Source: Ciona intestinalis (lineage: Eukaryota; Chordata; Ascidiacea; Phlebobranchia; Cionidae). From it: a DNA stretch of 64,000 bases. Location: NCBI RefSeq assembly GCF_000224145.3, contig NW_004190345.2, positions 33,976 through 97,975 of the forward strand. Direction: 5' to 3'. Positions 22,133 to 47,584 of the stretch are shown one piece after another. The translations under genes and the position numbers were made by a program. Within the stretch, counting starts at the first letter, position 1, and each line of letters opens with the position of its first letter. The notes beneath the pieces are model-generated. The model saw nothing but the letters and a program-made list of their open reading frames with translations, had not been told where the DNA came from and ran no database searches.

Positions 22133-23292
22133 TTTTTGTGATTGAATAATTTGAAAGATATATATTGGGAAGAAACACCTCGTTCTCGCTTGTGGTTGTT
22201 AGAAAGTAACAAGCTTATTCGCTCCCCAAAGCCTTGTTTAAATATTGTGTACGGCGGCAACTAGTGGTAAAAATGTCGTTGAAACGATGTACGCGAGAAG
22301 TCGCTGTTAAGCTAAATTGTCAATCGCGTTATGACATCATAATGGAAAGTTGGAATCGCGCATAAGTTGAAACGCATGTTGTTTGTTTATTTATGAAGGT
22401 AATAAATAGGTTTTTGTGTTTATGAACACGTGTCGAAATGAAAACGCGCAAAGTTTCGATTTTGTTTTGATTTAAATTTCATTCAACCAATGGCAAGGCA
22501 CGGTTATGGTTGTGAATATGACATCACAATCCACTTTATGTCGCATGTCATTCATCACAATATTGTTTGTTACGTAATATTGGATTTAACGCCTGGTTGC
22601 TGAAAGAATATTCAAATCTTGTTTAAAATAGTTTTAAATCTGCAGATATTAAAATAAATACATTAACTATATGACACCCACGTTGAAAATGATTAAAGGA
22701 TATATGTGGATATATTATTAAGTGAACCTAGAGGCTCAAATTCGTGAGAAAGTCTCAAATATGATTTTAGGTAGTATTGAGTGAAGCTATTAATTTAGTT
22801 CGTACAAAATTTATTAAATATTTAATAAAACTTAACAACGTAAACAAGCTGTGTTCGAAATTTACTTCAAAGAGATATTTTGATTAAGTATTTAAATCAC
22901 TTTAAACGGGTGTTTTTCAGAAAACTATTTTATGTTCCCGCCCATTGTCAATCATTAGAATTGTTTCATTTTGTTGCAACGACGCGCAAAGTAATTGGAC
23001 CAATAATTACGCTTTGAAATTTTGGCTGTAAATCGAAATTTGAGAAAAAGGCAGAACTGTCGTGATGCGGCGGCTTTGGCAGTAGTGTGGGATTTATTTG
23101 GTAGCAGGTGTGGCAAGGTGTTTGCACACAGTAAGTGTGTGTCAGTATTGCATGGTTTGTAACTTTATGGTAGTTTATTATTGTGATGGACAGACTTTGT
23201 CAGTTAGTCATTTAAGGTGTTGTTAGTTTGTGCCTACGGCGACAGTTTATCACTCGGTTTATATCTCAATAGATGCAAAGTTTAGTTGAAAC
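22133..23292. other. DENND5/RERG-like intergenic region
   Basis: AT-rich, no coding sequence recognised. The octamer is TGACATCA near 22332 and 22519 but intact TGACGTCA from about 23486 onward, so a CpG-state boundary lies here. A possible 3' splice acceptor (TATATCTCAATAG) ends at 23272, just before the GTPase start codon. Confidence 0.4.
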
Positions 23293-26200
23293 ATGAACAT
23301 TCAACGTGGACGAGCCATCTCTGTAAGTTCCGCCCTAGCCAACTTACCTCGCCCCAACTCCATTCGTCGAAGTTTATCTTCACAAAGTTTTCCGAGGTCT
23401 ATCCGTGTTGTGGTGCTGGGAGCTGGTGGCGTCGGTAAAACAGGTGAACTTTGTGTTCTTATAATCGCGCTTGTCTGGCCTGTATGACGTCATATTAGCT
23501 TAACAAACTTAACCACCGTATCTCCATTGATGACGTCATAGGGGTATTTAAACTTTGATTCTGTCGTCACTTCCCGTTTGCATCGACTTTATTACGTTAG
23601 CAACTTGTCTTTGTTAGGTCTAATATGACGTCACAGTGCGATTTCACGCCCGCACTATCACGTTTGTTATGAAACAATGAAGGTGTGTCACGTGTTTGCG
23701 GTGAGCCAATTAAATACTTGGAATTTTACCCACGTGACCTTATTTGGCTAATTGACATAATTTTAGCGCCAAATTATCTTGTCATTATGACGTATACAAT
23801 CATATATTATGAGATAACAATGAAACCGTCGCAAGTTCGTCAAAAAGTCGCGTTTGACGCGATTTAATTTGAAATCAAACCTTTGAATCACGTGATGTTA
23901 GCGATTGTTCGTAAACACGTGTCGTTGTGTCTCAAGTTGCGGAGTTGGTTCGAGGTTTTACTACAAGTGATGTTTAAGTAGAAGACATATTATGTAGTTA
24001 CAATGTTGGATCGACAACACGGCGCCATGCGCTATTATAGCGGTTTGATTCATCCGCGGGTGAATATATCGAAAGTTATTTTGTCAATGTTTGCGCAAAA
24101 ACACATAATTTCTTCGAATACGAAATAGCGAAAGCGTGGCCGCCGAACCCAATATACGTTTAGTTGAAAACACAGGGTTGAATAACCCCATATCATTGTG
24201 TATCACTGTATTCAGTAGTCTGTACTTTGAACAAAATTCCAAAAACTTTGAATTTAATTTCAGTTTTCGCTTAAAATTTCGGAAATTAGTTCCTCGCAAA
24301 GTTCCCCGCAAGTATTTAAACGAAGACTTTTCGCGTCTTCCGCGTTCGATACAAAGTTAAAACGCGTAACATGTACAAGCGTAACAATGATATCCTGTGA
24401 CGTCACAAACTAAGTCAGGCGGTTGATCTGTGATGTCACAAACAACTTTATTTATTTATCTACGTAACAATGAGTTGAACGAGACGGCAAATTTTTTAAT
24501 CTTTTCAAAAAATCAAAAGTTTAAATAAATTTTCAAAAAAAATGGTTTCGCTATCGCGCGTTTTGCTTGTTTAGTGGTTTATGACGTCATAATCGCTTGT
24601 ATTAACGACAATCCAAAGTCTCGAATTTCAAGTTTCTCAAATAACGTTCATTACATCATGACGTCACAAACATGTTGTCGTGATATGACAATGGTGTCGA
24701 CGCGTTTGAATCGCGACATCAATTGTTCATCATGTGCATTATGACGTCATAATACATGATCAAAATGACAATCAAAGATTTTCTCTTCGATATTTTGATT
24801 GACAGGTGAGCATGAGATTAATTTGGATTACAAGTCACGTGGTGTGGATTATACGCATCGTTGACTTTGAGGTTACGTCATAGTAGGTTATTTTGATAGT
24901 AAACAAATAATCTTCACAGATTTATAAAACCGCATCCTCAAGACTCCCATAAAGGGTTGTTAATGTTAAAACACGATCGGGAAACATGGGATATTATGTA
25001 CTAATGGTATCTTGCCCCACAGTAATATATATGGTTTAAAATATAAACCTGTAACAATGGGAGAGTGTTTTGCACGATTGTTGTAGTATCCGCGGCAATT
25101 CTAATATTATGACGTCACAATCGATTAGTAGAAGGAATGTGAAATCGCGGCAACCGCGTAGCGATTATGAGGTTTCAATATTGACTGGAGCTTCATATTA
25201 CAACTTATTACGTCACAAACGATCTTGTTAGGCAATCAATGGAAATCTGAAACCGTTGTTTTGGTTAATTCCCTCATGCGTGATAATGGGCATTGTTGAA
25301 GTGATTTTTTCCGTGTAAAACCCATTGTTTGAGTGATTGTTACCAAATAAAGCCGATTGTGAGCTTAATACAAGCCTCTGTGATGTCACTTTCTCCCCAC
25401 CATAAACACGATGTCCCTGGTTCGCTGTGGCTCCAATCGCTCCAACCCAGTGGTCACTAATAGGTTGTCTATATTACCAGCCATGTGGAGAACCATTTAC
25501 CCAACTATGGTTGCCCAAACACTTTGGCCGCATCAACTATTAATTAAAACCTACTTTGGTTCATTACGTCACGAAAGGTCAGAATAATTAGTGATCACGT
25601 GTCCATTAACTTCCATTGTCGATAACATCAACGTCATAATAGCGAGTGTTCGCTAGTGTCGATATGTTTATGACGAAACAACGAAACTTAATTATCGCGG
25701 TAAAGTTGACAGGATTGTGACGTAGCTGTGACGTATGGTGTCAATTAAATATTGGTTAAGTGGGAAAGTTGGTGTTTGGGGTGTTTACGTCATAACAATG
25801 TACAATATTATCTGCTTAAACTTCTATGTGTGTGTTAGGTTTACCAGCCACGGTTTTGACCTGGTGTTCTTCGTGTGTCACAAGTAACATTTTTAATGTT
25901 TATTTACAAGTAGCATGTTTAACGACGGTCGATTTGTTGCTGATTCTCTTCGTCGTTTTAAATAATTTGATTTTTGATATCGTATTTGAAAATTTAAATA
26001 AATTAGGTTATGTTATTATGACGTCATGGGATCACCTTAAGAATCACGGCTTACGATGCCACTGTGACGTCATAATGCAGCTATTGTCTCCTTTGTTTAC
26101 CAACAATAAGTAGCATTTACACCAGAGCGTGGAAGATTCTAGATTTAGATTGTGACCCTTGGTTGCAAATGTTAGCTCACCGCAGGAATGTACGAATATA

Positions 26201-27900
26201 ATCCTTGTGTTTGCATAGTTGTACAAAGAAAATCGAATTATCTTTGCAACTTTACACTGAAATAATTAAAGTTAATTATGTTTAATTGTCTAAACATGTT
26301 GCACTAAAATACGGTTTAGAGAACTTTGGTGTGACATAGGTAAGCCAAGTATTTCGCTAACTATGTTTGTTTGCACTTTTGTAGTTCAACAATTATAAAC
26401 ACGACTAAACCTATAACGTGTGTTAACAACCAACCTCTGTTTAATCTTTTACTTCCCCTTTTACAGCGATGGCGGTTCGATTCGTAACAAAGCGATTCAT
26501 CGGCGACTACGACCCAAATCTAGGTAATTATGACATAATATATTGTTTGTATTATGACGTAACAAACATCCTTGTTTAGAAACTATCTACCGCCACACAG
26601 CGGTGGTTGACGACGAGGTCGTGAACTTTGAAATAATGGACACTGCTGGTCAACAGGTGGTTGTGACGTGTAATCGTGTATATTATTGTATTGTGACGTC
26701 ACACTGGTTAGCGCGTCTGTCTCTAGACCAGCAGAATATGGGTTCAAGGCTTGATGCTGCTACCATTGTTGGTGTGCAGAAAATTCAACAAATGTGGCCC
26801 CAGCCCAGTGATCACTAATGGGTTGTCTAAATTGTCAGTCATAAAGCTGGCACAAGGTGTATAGAACAGAACACCAGTGTTATAACAACTGTCGCCCCCC
26901 CGCCATGCGAGGATAAATAAGTTACATTTATTCACCATTGTGTTTATAGGACGAAGAATCTTTAGCGTTGGAGGATAAATGTCGATGGGGCGAAGCTTTT
27001 ATATTCGTCTACGACGTAACAGACAAGTATAGTTTCGTGGAACTCGATCGATTGAAGTTCGTCGCGAGTTACGCACATTCGAAATCTCGGTTAAGTTTCA
27101 CGCCTTGCTGGGGTTTGGTCGGGAATAAATCGGATCTGGCGGACCATGAGCGGATTATTAGCATCGAGGAAGGAAGGGAGCGTGCGCGGGACTTGAGGTG
27201 CCATATCTTCCGCGAAATATCGGTAAAAGAGTCGATGTATGAAGCGGGTGAGGTGTTTGAGGATTTGTGGCGGGAGTTTTCAAAGAGAAGCCCTCGATCG
27301 CCATCTAGCAGTCAGCGGCGAAAGTTTTCATACAGGATCCAGGATAAGATACCGGTGTTGAATTCGAACTCGTGCGCATGCGATACATGGCGTCACAGCC
27401 CGCATAATGTCGTTACCAGCCTCGCTAATACATTGAGACGACAATCTCTAGCAAGCGGACTCATCAAGTATTCCAAGGACTTCTACTCGAGGGATGATGA
27501 CCGGATCGACGAGGTGACGCGGAATATTCCACGAATCCCGGAAGTTGAGACAGAGGAAAGCGAAGTCAGCGACGAACCGCGACGGCGACGACGTAACGCT
27601 GTGGTGGGTGGTTTCAACCCCCCCGCCACCCCACGAAGGACGCCACTATCAAAAGCTCTCAGCGTTGATAATGTGTTCAGTAAGGCGATGCATGAACGTG
27701 ATGACGTATCATCGTCATCCACTACGTCATCAATTACGTCACTAAACGGTTCAATAAGTCCCTCCAACAAACAAATATTTGAAAGTTTCGAAGGGACGAG
27801 AAGCGATTCCGATTCGTCCCCCCAGTCACGTGACAACAATGCTAGTATTGTGACGTCATACCCGCAATCATATTTTCCCGCCATTACTTCAACATACTGA
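23293..27900 (+). CDS. RERG/RasL-like small GTPase with long C-terminal extension
   Basis: Exons 23293-23443, 26467-26523, 26580-26656 and 26950-27900 join in phase to 412 codons (411 aa). The G1 loop is GAGGVGKT, switch I resembles RERG (VRFVTKRFIGDYDPNLE then TIYRHTAVVDDEVV), G3 is DTAGQ, then CRWGEAFIFVYDVTD, and G4 is NKSD. The GTPase domain ends near residue 200. About 200 further residues are rich in Ser and Arg, include SFSYRI-like basic patches, and end in TSTY. There is no C-terminal CAAX box, as in RERG, which is not prenylated. An N-terminal extension of about 35 residues precedes the G domain. Intron 1 is 3 kb with intact CRE words and repeat relics; intron 3 holds a SINE. The exact Ras subfamily is inference. 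Confidence 0.85.
24895..25030. mobile_element. MITE relic, GATGGGACACC family
   Basis: The segment shares the body of the 28513-28700 copy: CACAGATTTATAAAACCG, CTCAAGACTCCCATAA and AAACACGATCGGGAAACATG, ending with a degraded TCTTGCCCCAC terminus. The left end is lost. It lies in intron 1 of the RERG-like gene. Confidence 0.55.
25425..25505 (+). mobile_element. SINE-like fragment
   Basis: CCAACCCAGTGGTCACTAAT followed by GGTTGTCTATATTACCAGCC matches the middle of the repeat at 21415 and 26700. Head and tail are missing. Confidence 0.5.
25918..26000 (+). repeat. dispersed ~80-bp intronic repeat
   Basis: TTTAACGACGGTCGATTTG, TGCTGATTCTCTTCGTCG and AATTTGATTTTTGATATCG correspond to the copy at 33735-33815. 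Weaker or inverted relatives lie near 7275, 8310, 10205, 11335, 29690, 30960 and 54940. Confidence 0.5.
26699..26932 (+). mobile_element. tRNA-derived SINE, nearly complete
   Basis: The head resembles a tRNA promoter: an A-box-like TGGTTAGCGCGTCTG and, about 30 bases on, a B-box-like GGGTTCAAGGCTT. It continues with CTGCTACCATTGTTGGTG, CCCAGTGATCACTAATG and a tail ending GCGAGGATAAATAAGTTAC. It sits in intron 3 of the RERG-like gene. The element is not a functional tRNA gene because no cloverleaf follows. Confidence 0.7.
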
Positions 27901-27926
27901 TCACGTGATCAAAATTTTTATTTCGT

Positions 27927-28002
27927 AATAAATGTTAATTGTGACGTCATAGTGTCACCACCAAGCAATGATTATTACGTCACAGTTGAATGATTATTTA
28001 TT
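27927..28002. terminator. convergent polyadenylation signals
   Basis: The RERG-like gene stops at 27900 and has AATAAA at 27927-27932. The convergent minus-strand gene stops at 28027 and has its AATAAA as TTTATT at 27997-28002, with another near 27917. The two 3' ends therefore share or nearly share about 125 bases. Confidence 0.55.
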
Positions 28003-28026
28003 TGAAGAAGTTTCACTGTTACGTCA

Positions 28027-29617
28027 CTATTCATTGTTAAAGAACAATCGATGATTGTTAAACAGGTTTATGACGTCATTATTGATGATTGTTTGATACA
28101 ATAGAAAGGTTGGTATGACGTAGACAATGCTACGTTTCACGTAATATCTGAAGTTATTGTGACGTGACGTTTGTTCGGTTTGCGTTGACGCGGTTGCTAT
28201 GTTGCTCCACCGTGCGGATTCGGAGGTAAGCTTGGTTTCTATGTTGCTCGTCGTTGATTGGTTGGATTGATCACGTTGTAGTTGCGTCATAGTCACCTCA
28301 TTGTTTGAACAATCGTCGTTATTATGACGTGTCGTCTTGACTTCCGCTTGTAACAATTCAATTTCAGATTCCTGTGTGATGTAACGAGTAGTGACTTAAT
28401 ACGTGACGTGTATATGACGTCATTACCTGCATTTCAATGATGTGACGTAGTTCTTCCATCTCATTGGCAAGTTGTTCGTTCTTCGATATCACAGGAAATC
28501 TACGATGTAAGGGGTAAGATGGTTTATATAAGGGGTAAGATGGGACATGGTTTATCGTCACATTTGGTTGCAAACAAAGAATATTTACAGAATTATTAAA
28601 CCGTATCCTCACGACTCCAAAAGAGAGTTGGTAATTGTTAAAACACGATCGGTAAATATGGAATATTATGTGTTAACACTACCCATCTTACCCCGATGTC
28701 CCTACTGTCCTATATTTACACCTTTAATATATGACGTCACCAACCTTTCATTTGTCAACGACTTGGTGCTCTCCCACGCCCTCTTGTGTTGCTTCCTCCT
28801 GTTCTCCGTCATCCTGAGGAAGAAAGATCGATTCCTCGTCCAACCAGGTGATCTCCTACGTCATAATTACGTCATCATCACGTCATTACCACACACACCA
28901 CGTGACTAACCTCCTCACATCCGGTTTTATATTATTTCTATGTTCTGACGTAGACTCGCTTACTAGCGACACCAAGCTGCAAACAGATGAATCCATGTCG
29001 CATTGTTCGTCATAATGATCCTCTGTTCCATTGTCACAAACTTCTATTGTCTCTGTGTGTGACGTCACAGACGATAACTTATCGGGATACTGGAATCTTG
29101 TGTCTGTGACGTCATAAGTGCAAGATGACTTTGGTATTTTAGAATTAGTTGTTTCTTTTAATAGAACGCGACGCGCTCTTTCGGTGGTCTGTTTTCCATC
29201 TATGACGTCATAATATGTAGATAATGGTACTTGGTGTGATTGACAGGTGACCTCGGGTGACCTTTCAAGAGAGATGCGACCACTATCGGTGGTTATTATC
29301 GATGCAGGGCTACCGCATGGTGGCAGTCGAGGTTTAGGCAACTTTTGATTGGTTGGTTTAACACACGTGACTTGAGGAGAGTTCTGCATGACGGATTTTG
29401 TATCTATGACGTCATATTGGTTCACCGATGTTTCAGTGGCGTCATAATGCTTGGTTCTTTTCTTCCTTCTATACGTAATATTGGGCGAACGCGATATTTC
29501 CGTGAACCTCGGCGTCAATGTTTTATCGTCGGTTTTACAAACTGACTTGAACATTTGTTTCAAGTTCGAACTGGATGGTCGAGGTAGACGTCGCCATCTT
29601 GGTTTGGTGTTTTCCAT
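28027..29617 (-). CDS. unrecognised predicted tail-anchored protein, 411 aa
   Basis: Four minus-strand exons (28911-29617, 28745-28855, 28427-28499, 28027-28371) join in phase to 412 codons. The N-terminus MENTKPRWRRLPRPSSSN is basic. The long first exon is polar and low in hydrophobic residues, with repeated YDV(I/T)D-like peptides at CRE words. The third and fourth exons encode a short coiled coil (NEQLANEMEELRHIIEMQ, then ESEIELLQAEVK). Near the C-terminus SIVYVIPTFLLYQTII is a single hydrophobic stretch followed by about 18 residues, consistent with a tail anchor. Two donors (GTTAGT, GTTGGT) are weak but phase-consistent. I recognise no family. Intron 2 contains a MITE. Confidence 0.7.
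28513..28700. mobile_element. MITE, GATGGGACACC family
   Basis: It opens with GGGGTAAGATGGGACATGG and closes with CTACCCATCTTACCCCGATG as the inverted end. The body has ACCGTATCCTCACGACTCC and AAACACGATCGGTAAATATG. It lies in intron 2 of the minus-strand tail-anchored gene. Confidence 0.65.
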
Positions 29618-31121
29618 TATTAAACCTAAACAACTTAAAACTGTAAAATATTAATAACTTTATAGAATTGTTGAGATTATGGTGGCGAAAAACAAAGATC
29701 ATATAACGAAAAGACAGAATATAGCTACTAAACGATAGTCGTTAAAACACGCAGATAAAATAAATAAAACAACATTGTTTACAAACGTGGCTGTTAAACC
29801 ATCTTTAAGTTTCTGGTAAACTTTGTAGGAAGTAGAAGTAACTTACACGACAGTCGTTATAACGCACTAAAGATAAACGACAGACTTCCCGACCTGCTGA
29901 TAAACCAACTACACAGCTGCTCTGCACACGAAGGTTCATAATACCCAGCCATTCGCAAATGTGAATAATTTATATCTAACTCCCCGGTAAATCGATAAAA
30001 TTTGTGTTTAATCTTTAGCGCCCTCTTGCAGTTGCTACAAACAACAAACAAAACTTTTTTCTTTCGCGCGAATTTTGATTGTTTTTCGCGATAAAGCTGT
30101 GATGTCATAGTAGGTGATAATTAACGCAACAATGAACGTCGTCACGTCACTGACAAACGGCGACAATTGTATGGAAACAACTAAACTTGAAGTATTTTGT
30201 TGTTTATTTACATTCGCTTCACACTCCATTATTACAAGTGTAACTGACCTAATACATTTTAACGCATAATTTATTTAACTTTTTATGTGTGTAATAGTTT
30301 AATTTCGTGATTGTTTCTTATGATTATCCACATATAATATATACAAATGGGAGTGGCAACCATGGATAAGTCACTTATAAAATCCCAAATTAAGATTATA
30401 ATTAACATAATAGTCTTATGTGTAGTTTATGTAAATGTTTATTGTATGTACGTGTAAAACATATAATGTATGTAACAATACGTATATAACCATATAGAGT
30501 GGTTTGCAAGCTTAACCCAGAGTATTTTACAAAGGTTGCAGCAACCCCCCTTGAAATTGTAAAAGCAATTCATGATTAAAATATTCCAACAAAACTACAG
30601 TTCTACTTTTTGCAATTGACCCGTTCGACCCTTGAAATTTTGTAAATTCAACGCCACTTCATAAGTTTATGTAATAATAGGTTTGGTTGTGTTCTTATAA
30701 TAGGTATTATGACATCATACATAGCAGTGTCACCATATAAGTGGAGGTTGTATCTTATCAGTGACAATCCTCACTATATAATGGTGTCAAGCATTGTGAT
30801 GTCACATATTGTGGAAGACAGTTGCAAAGCATTGTTTAACAAGATACAGGTTTGTGATGTCATAATGGTTTGTCTACTGTATATTATGCAAGGTTTTAAT
30901 ATTTTGTTTACTGTACGTTCAATATATGTTGGTTTAATCCTCGCTTAACAATGTTTATTGTGTTAACGACTGTCGTTTGCTGTTAGTTTCTTTCTCTTGG
31001 TTTAAATTTAGTTTTCACTTTTGTATTCAAAGCAACAAATACACCATGTTGTGTCAATGCAATAAATGGCAACCCAATTTATAAAACATTGTTTGATTTA
31101 GTTTGCTGTGAAAAATCTACC
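29618..31121. promoter_or_regulatory. divergent upstream region of tail-anchored gene and myosin
   Basis: No coding sequence is recognised. Relics of the dispersed 80-bp repeat lie near 29690-29870. TATAAAA at 31080-31086 is 36-42 bases before the myosin ATG and could place transcription start a few bases before translation start. A second TATATAATGG lies near 30774. TGATGTCAC near 30798 and the E-box CAGTTG near 30820 match motif classes (CRE, MyoD) described for Ciona muscle genes; their use here is inference. Confidence 0.4.
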
Positions 31122-40042
<8,921 letters not shown>

Positions 40043-40583
40043 TCTCACCGCTGGATGGCGCATGTGGTGCATGATGTTTAATACACGACAACATAATATT
40101 TTGTGTGAAGTGAAGTTTACTTCATAGAACAGCCAGGTTGTAATGTAACCTCTGAAGGGAGTGTAGTCAGTTGTTTGTATCGGCCACATTAATGTTGGAA
40201 CCACTTTGTTGCATTATGACGTAGGATAGAGACAGCACACGTTGTTTCTTAATCAAAGATTTATTGTTTTTGTTGAAACATTAAACTCAGGGTGAAACGT
40301 AATTTATATCAAACAAACTTGACATTGCAAACTCCTTCGATTATCAGTGAACAGATATTTAGATTTAGGTGTGTTGAGGTTACATAAGTTACGATCAGCC
40401 GTAGGTTTTAGAAACACCTTGTGTTGTGATAAGTGAAGTAAAAAGTGAGTGAACGTATCTTATTTCCCCGCGTGGCGGGCCAACGACAGGCGTTATCATA
40501 CGGGTTTAACACCTCGTGCCAGCATACGAGTTACCACGCACGTTACTTTGTTGGTGATTATTTTTTGGGGGGATTTTTTTATA

Positions 40584-40775
40584 TATAGTAGGTCGGGGGA
40601 AGATGGGACACCTTATCATTCTATTTCCCATTTAGTAGAAAACGAAGAACATACACAGAACTCTAAAAGCGTATTTTCATGACTTACAAAGACCGTTGTT
40701 AATTGTTTAAAACACTATCAGGATGTTTGGATATCATGTGTAAAGATGACCCACCTTCCTCCACTTTACTATATA
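40584..40775. mobile_element. MITE, GATGGGACACC family
   Basis: The left end GGTCGGGGGAAGATGGGACACC-like arm and the right end GACCCACCTTCCTCCACTTTA are inverted. The body has TTGTTTAAAACACTATCAGG, as in the other copies. The copy lies directly against a SINE. Confidence 0.65.
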
Positions 40776-40779
40776 ACTG

Positions 40780-40935
40780 ATAATTTAGACAACTCATTAG
40801 TGACCATTGGGTTGGAGCAATTGCCGTTAAGTGTCTTACCCAAGAACACATACGCCCACAATGGTAGCAGCGTCGAGCCTTGAATCCATTATCTCTGAGT
40901 TACAGGCGACGCGCTAACCACTATGCCATCATAGA
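40780..40935 (-). mobile_element. tRNA-derived SINE head, inverted
   Basis: On the minus strand it reads GGCATAGTGGTTAGCGCG (A-box region), then GGATTCAAGGCTCGACG (B-box region), CTGCTACCATTGTGGGCG, AAGACACTTAACGGCAATTG and CCAACCCAATGGTCACTAAT. This shows the head-to-body structure of the family most clearly. Confidence 0.7.
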
Positions 40936-41186
40936 TAATACATATATGTATTATGTATTATCTATGGTGCCACGGCACCGATAACTAAGCTTTATATAAT
41001 GTATAGAATTCAAGTCACGTATGTTCGTATAAACTTATATACGGACCCTGAGTTTTAGTTATTTCTTGTTTTAAAATATATTTCTATGGACGTGACATCC
41101 AAGCCTGTCATATAAAGTTAACAAGTGCTTTAATTTCGCGGGAAATGTGAGATTTGGCGGGAAATCTTTATTATCCTTGAAACAAG

Positions 41187-47248
<6,062 letters not shown>

Positions 47249-47584
47249 TAATGACTATTGTTACATCATGTACATTTCTTTGTTAACCAATAAACGTCAT
47301 TCTCGTTTATAATTAACCATTGTTACGTAGCGATCAATTCATTGTGCGTTTCTAAGATTTAACTATGACGTCATAGACATTATTATTACGTCGACGCCCG
47401 CGGGTCTATTACACGCTTCAACGACGAAAGCAGGAAACCACGGTTAGCGCGACTAGGTCGTTCTAGAAGCAACGTTTGTGACATCACAGTGCTAATTGTT
47501 AGCGTTGTTACGTCACAGTTAACATTGAGTTAGTTGATTGTTTGTAACAATGCCGATAACAATGATGGTTGTTTTTTAACTTAG
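47249..47584. other. MCM3-BTB gene intergenic region
   Basis: After AATAAA (47289-47294) come an intact TGACGTCA at about 47367 and several CGs, unlike the MCM3 introns. The segment ends in a T-rich acceptor GTTTTTTAACTTAG whose AG is at 47583-47584, immediately before the next ATG. Confidence 0.55.

Larger units (their letters stand above)
40043..41186. other. myosin-MCM3 intergenic region filled with repeats
   Basis: No gene is seen. It contains an inverted SINE tail fragment near 40455-40520, a MITE at 40584-40775 and an inverted tRNA-like SINE at 40780-40935. A clear AATAAA after the myosin stop was not found. Confidence 0.55.

Noticed and set aside
26699-26770. tRNA gene candidate
   Set aside because: A- and B-box-like blocks are present but no cloverleaf or acceptor stem; copies with shared tails show it is a SINE head.
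47249-47584. MCM3-BTB gene operon
   Set aside because: The spacing is over 300 bases with an AATAAA and a CpG-rich stretch that could hold a promoter; weaker than the KY-like/NBAS case.
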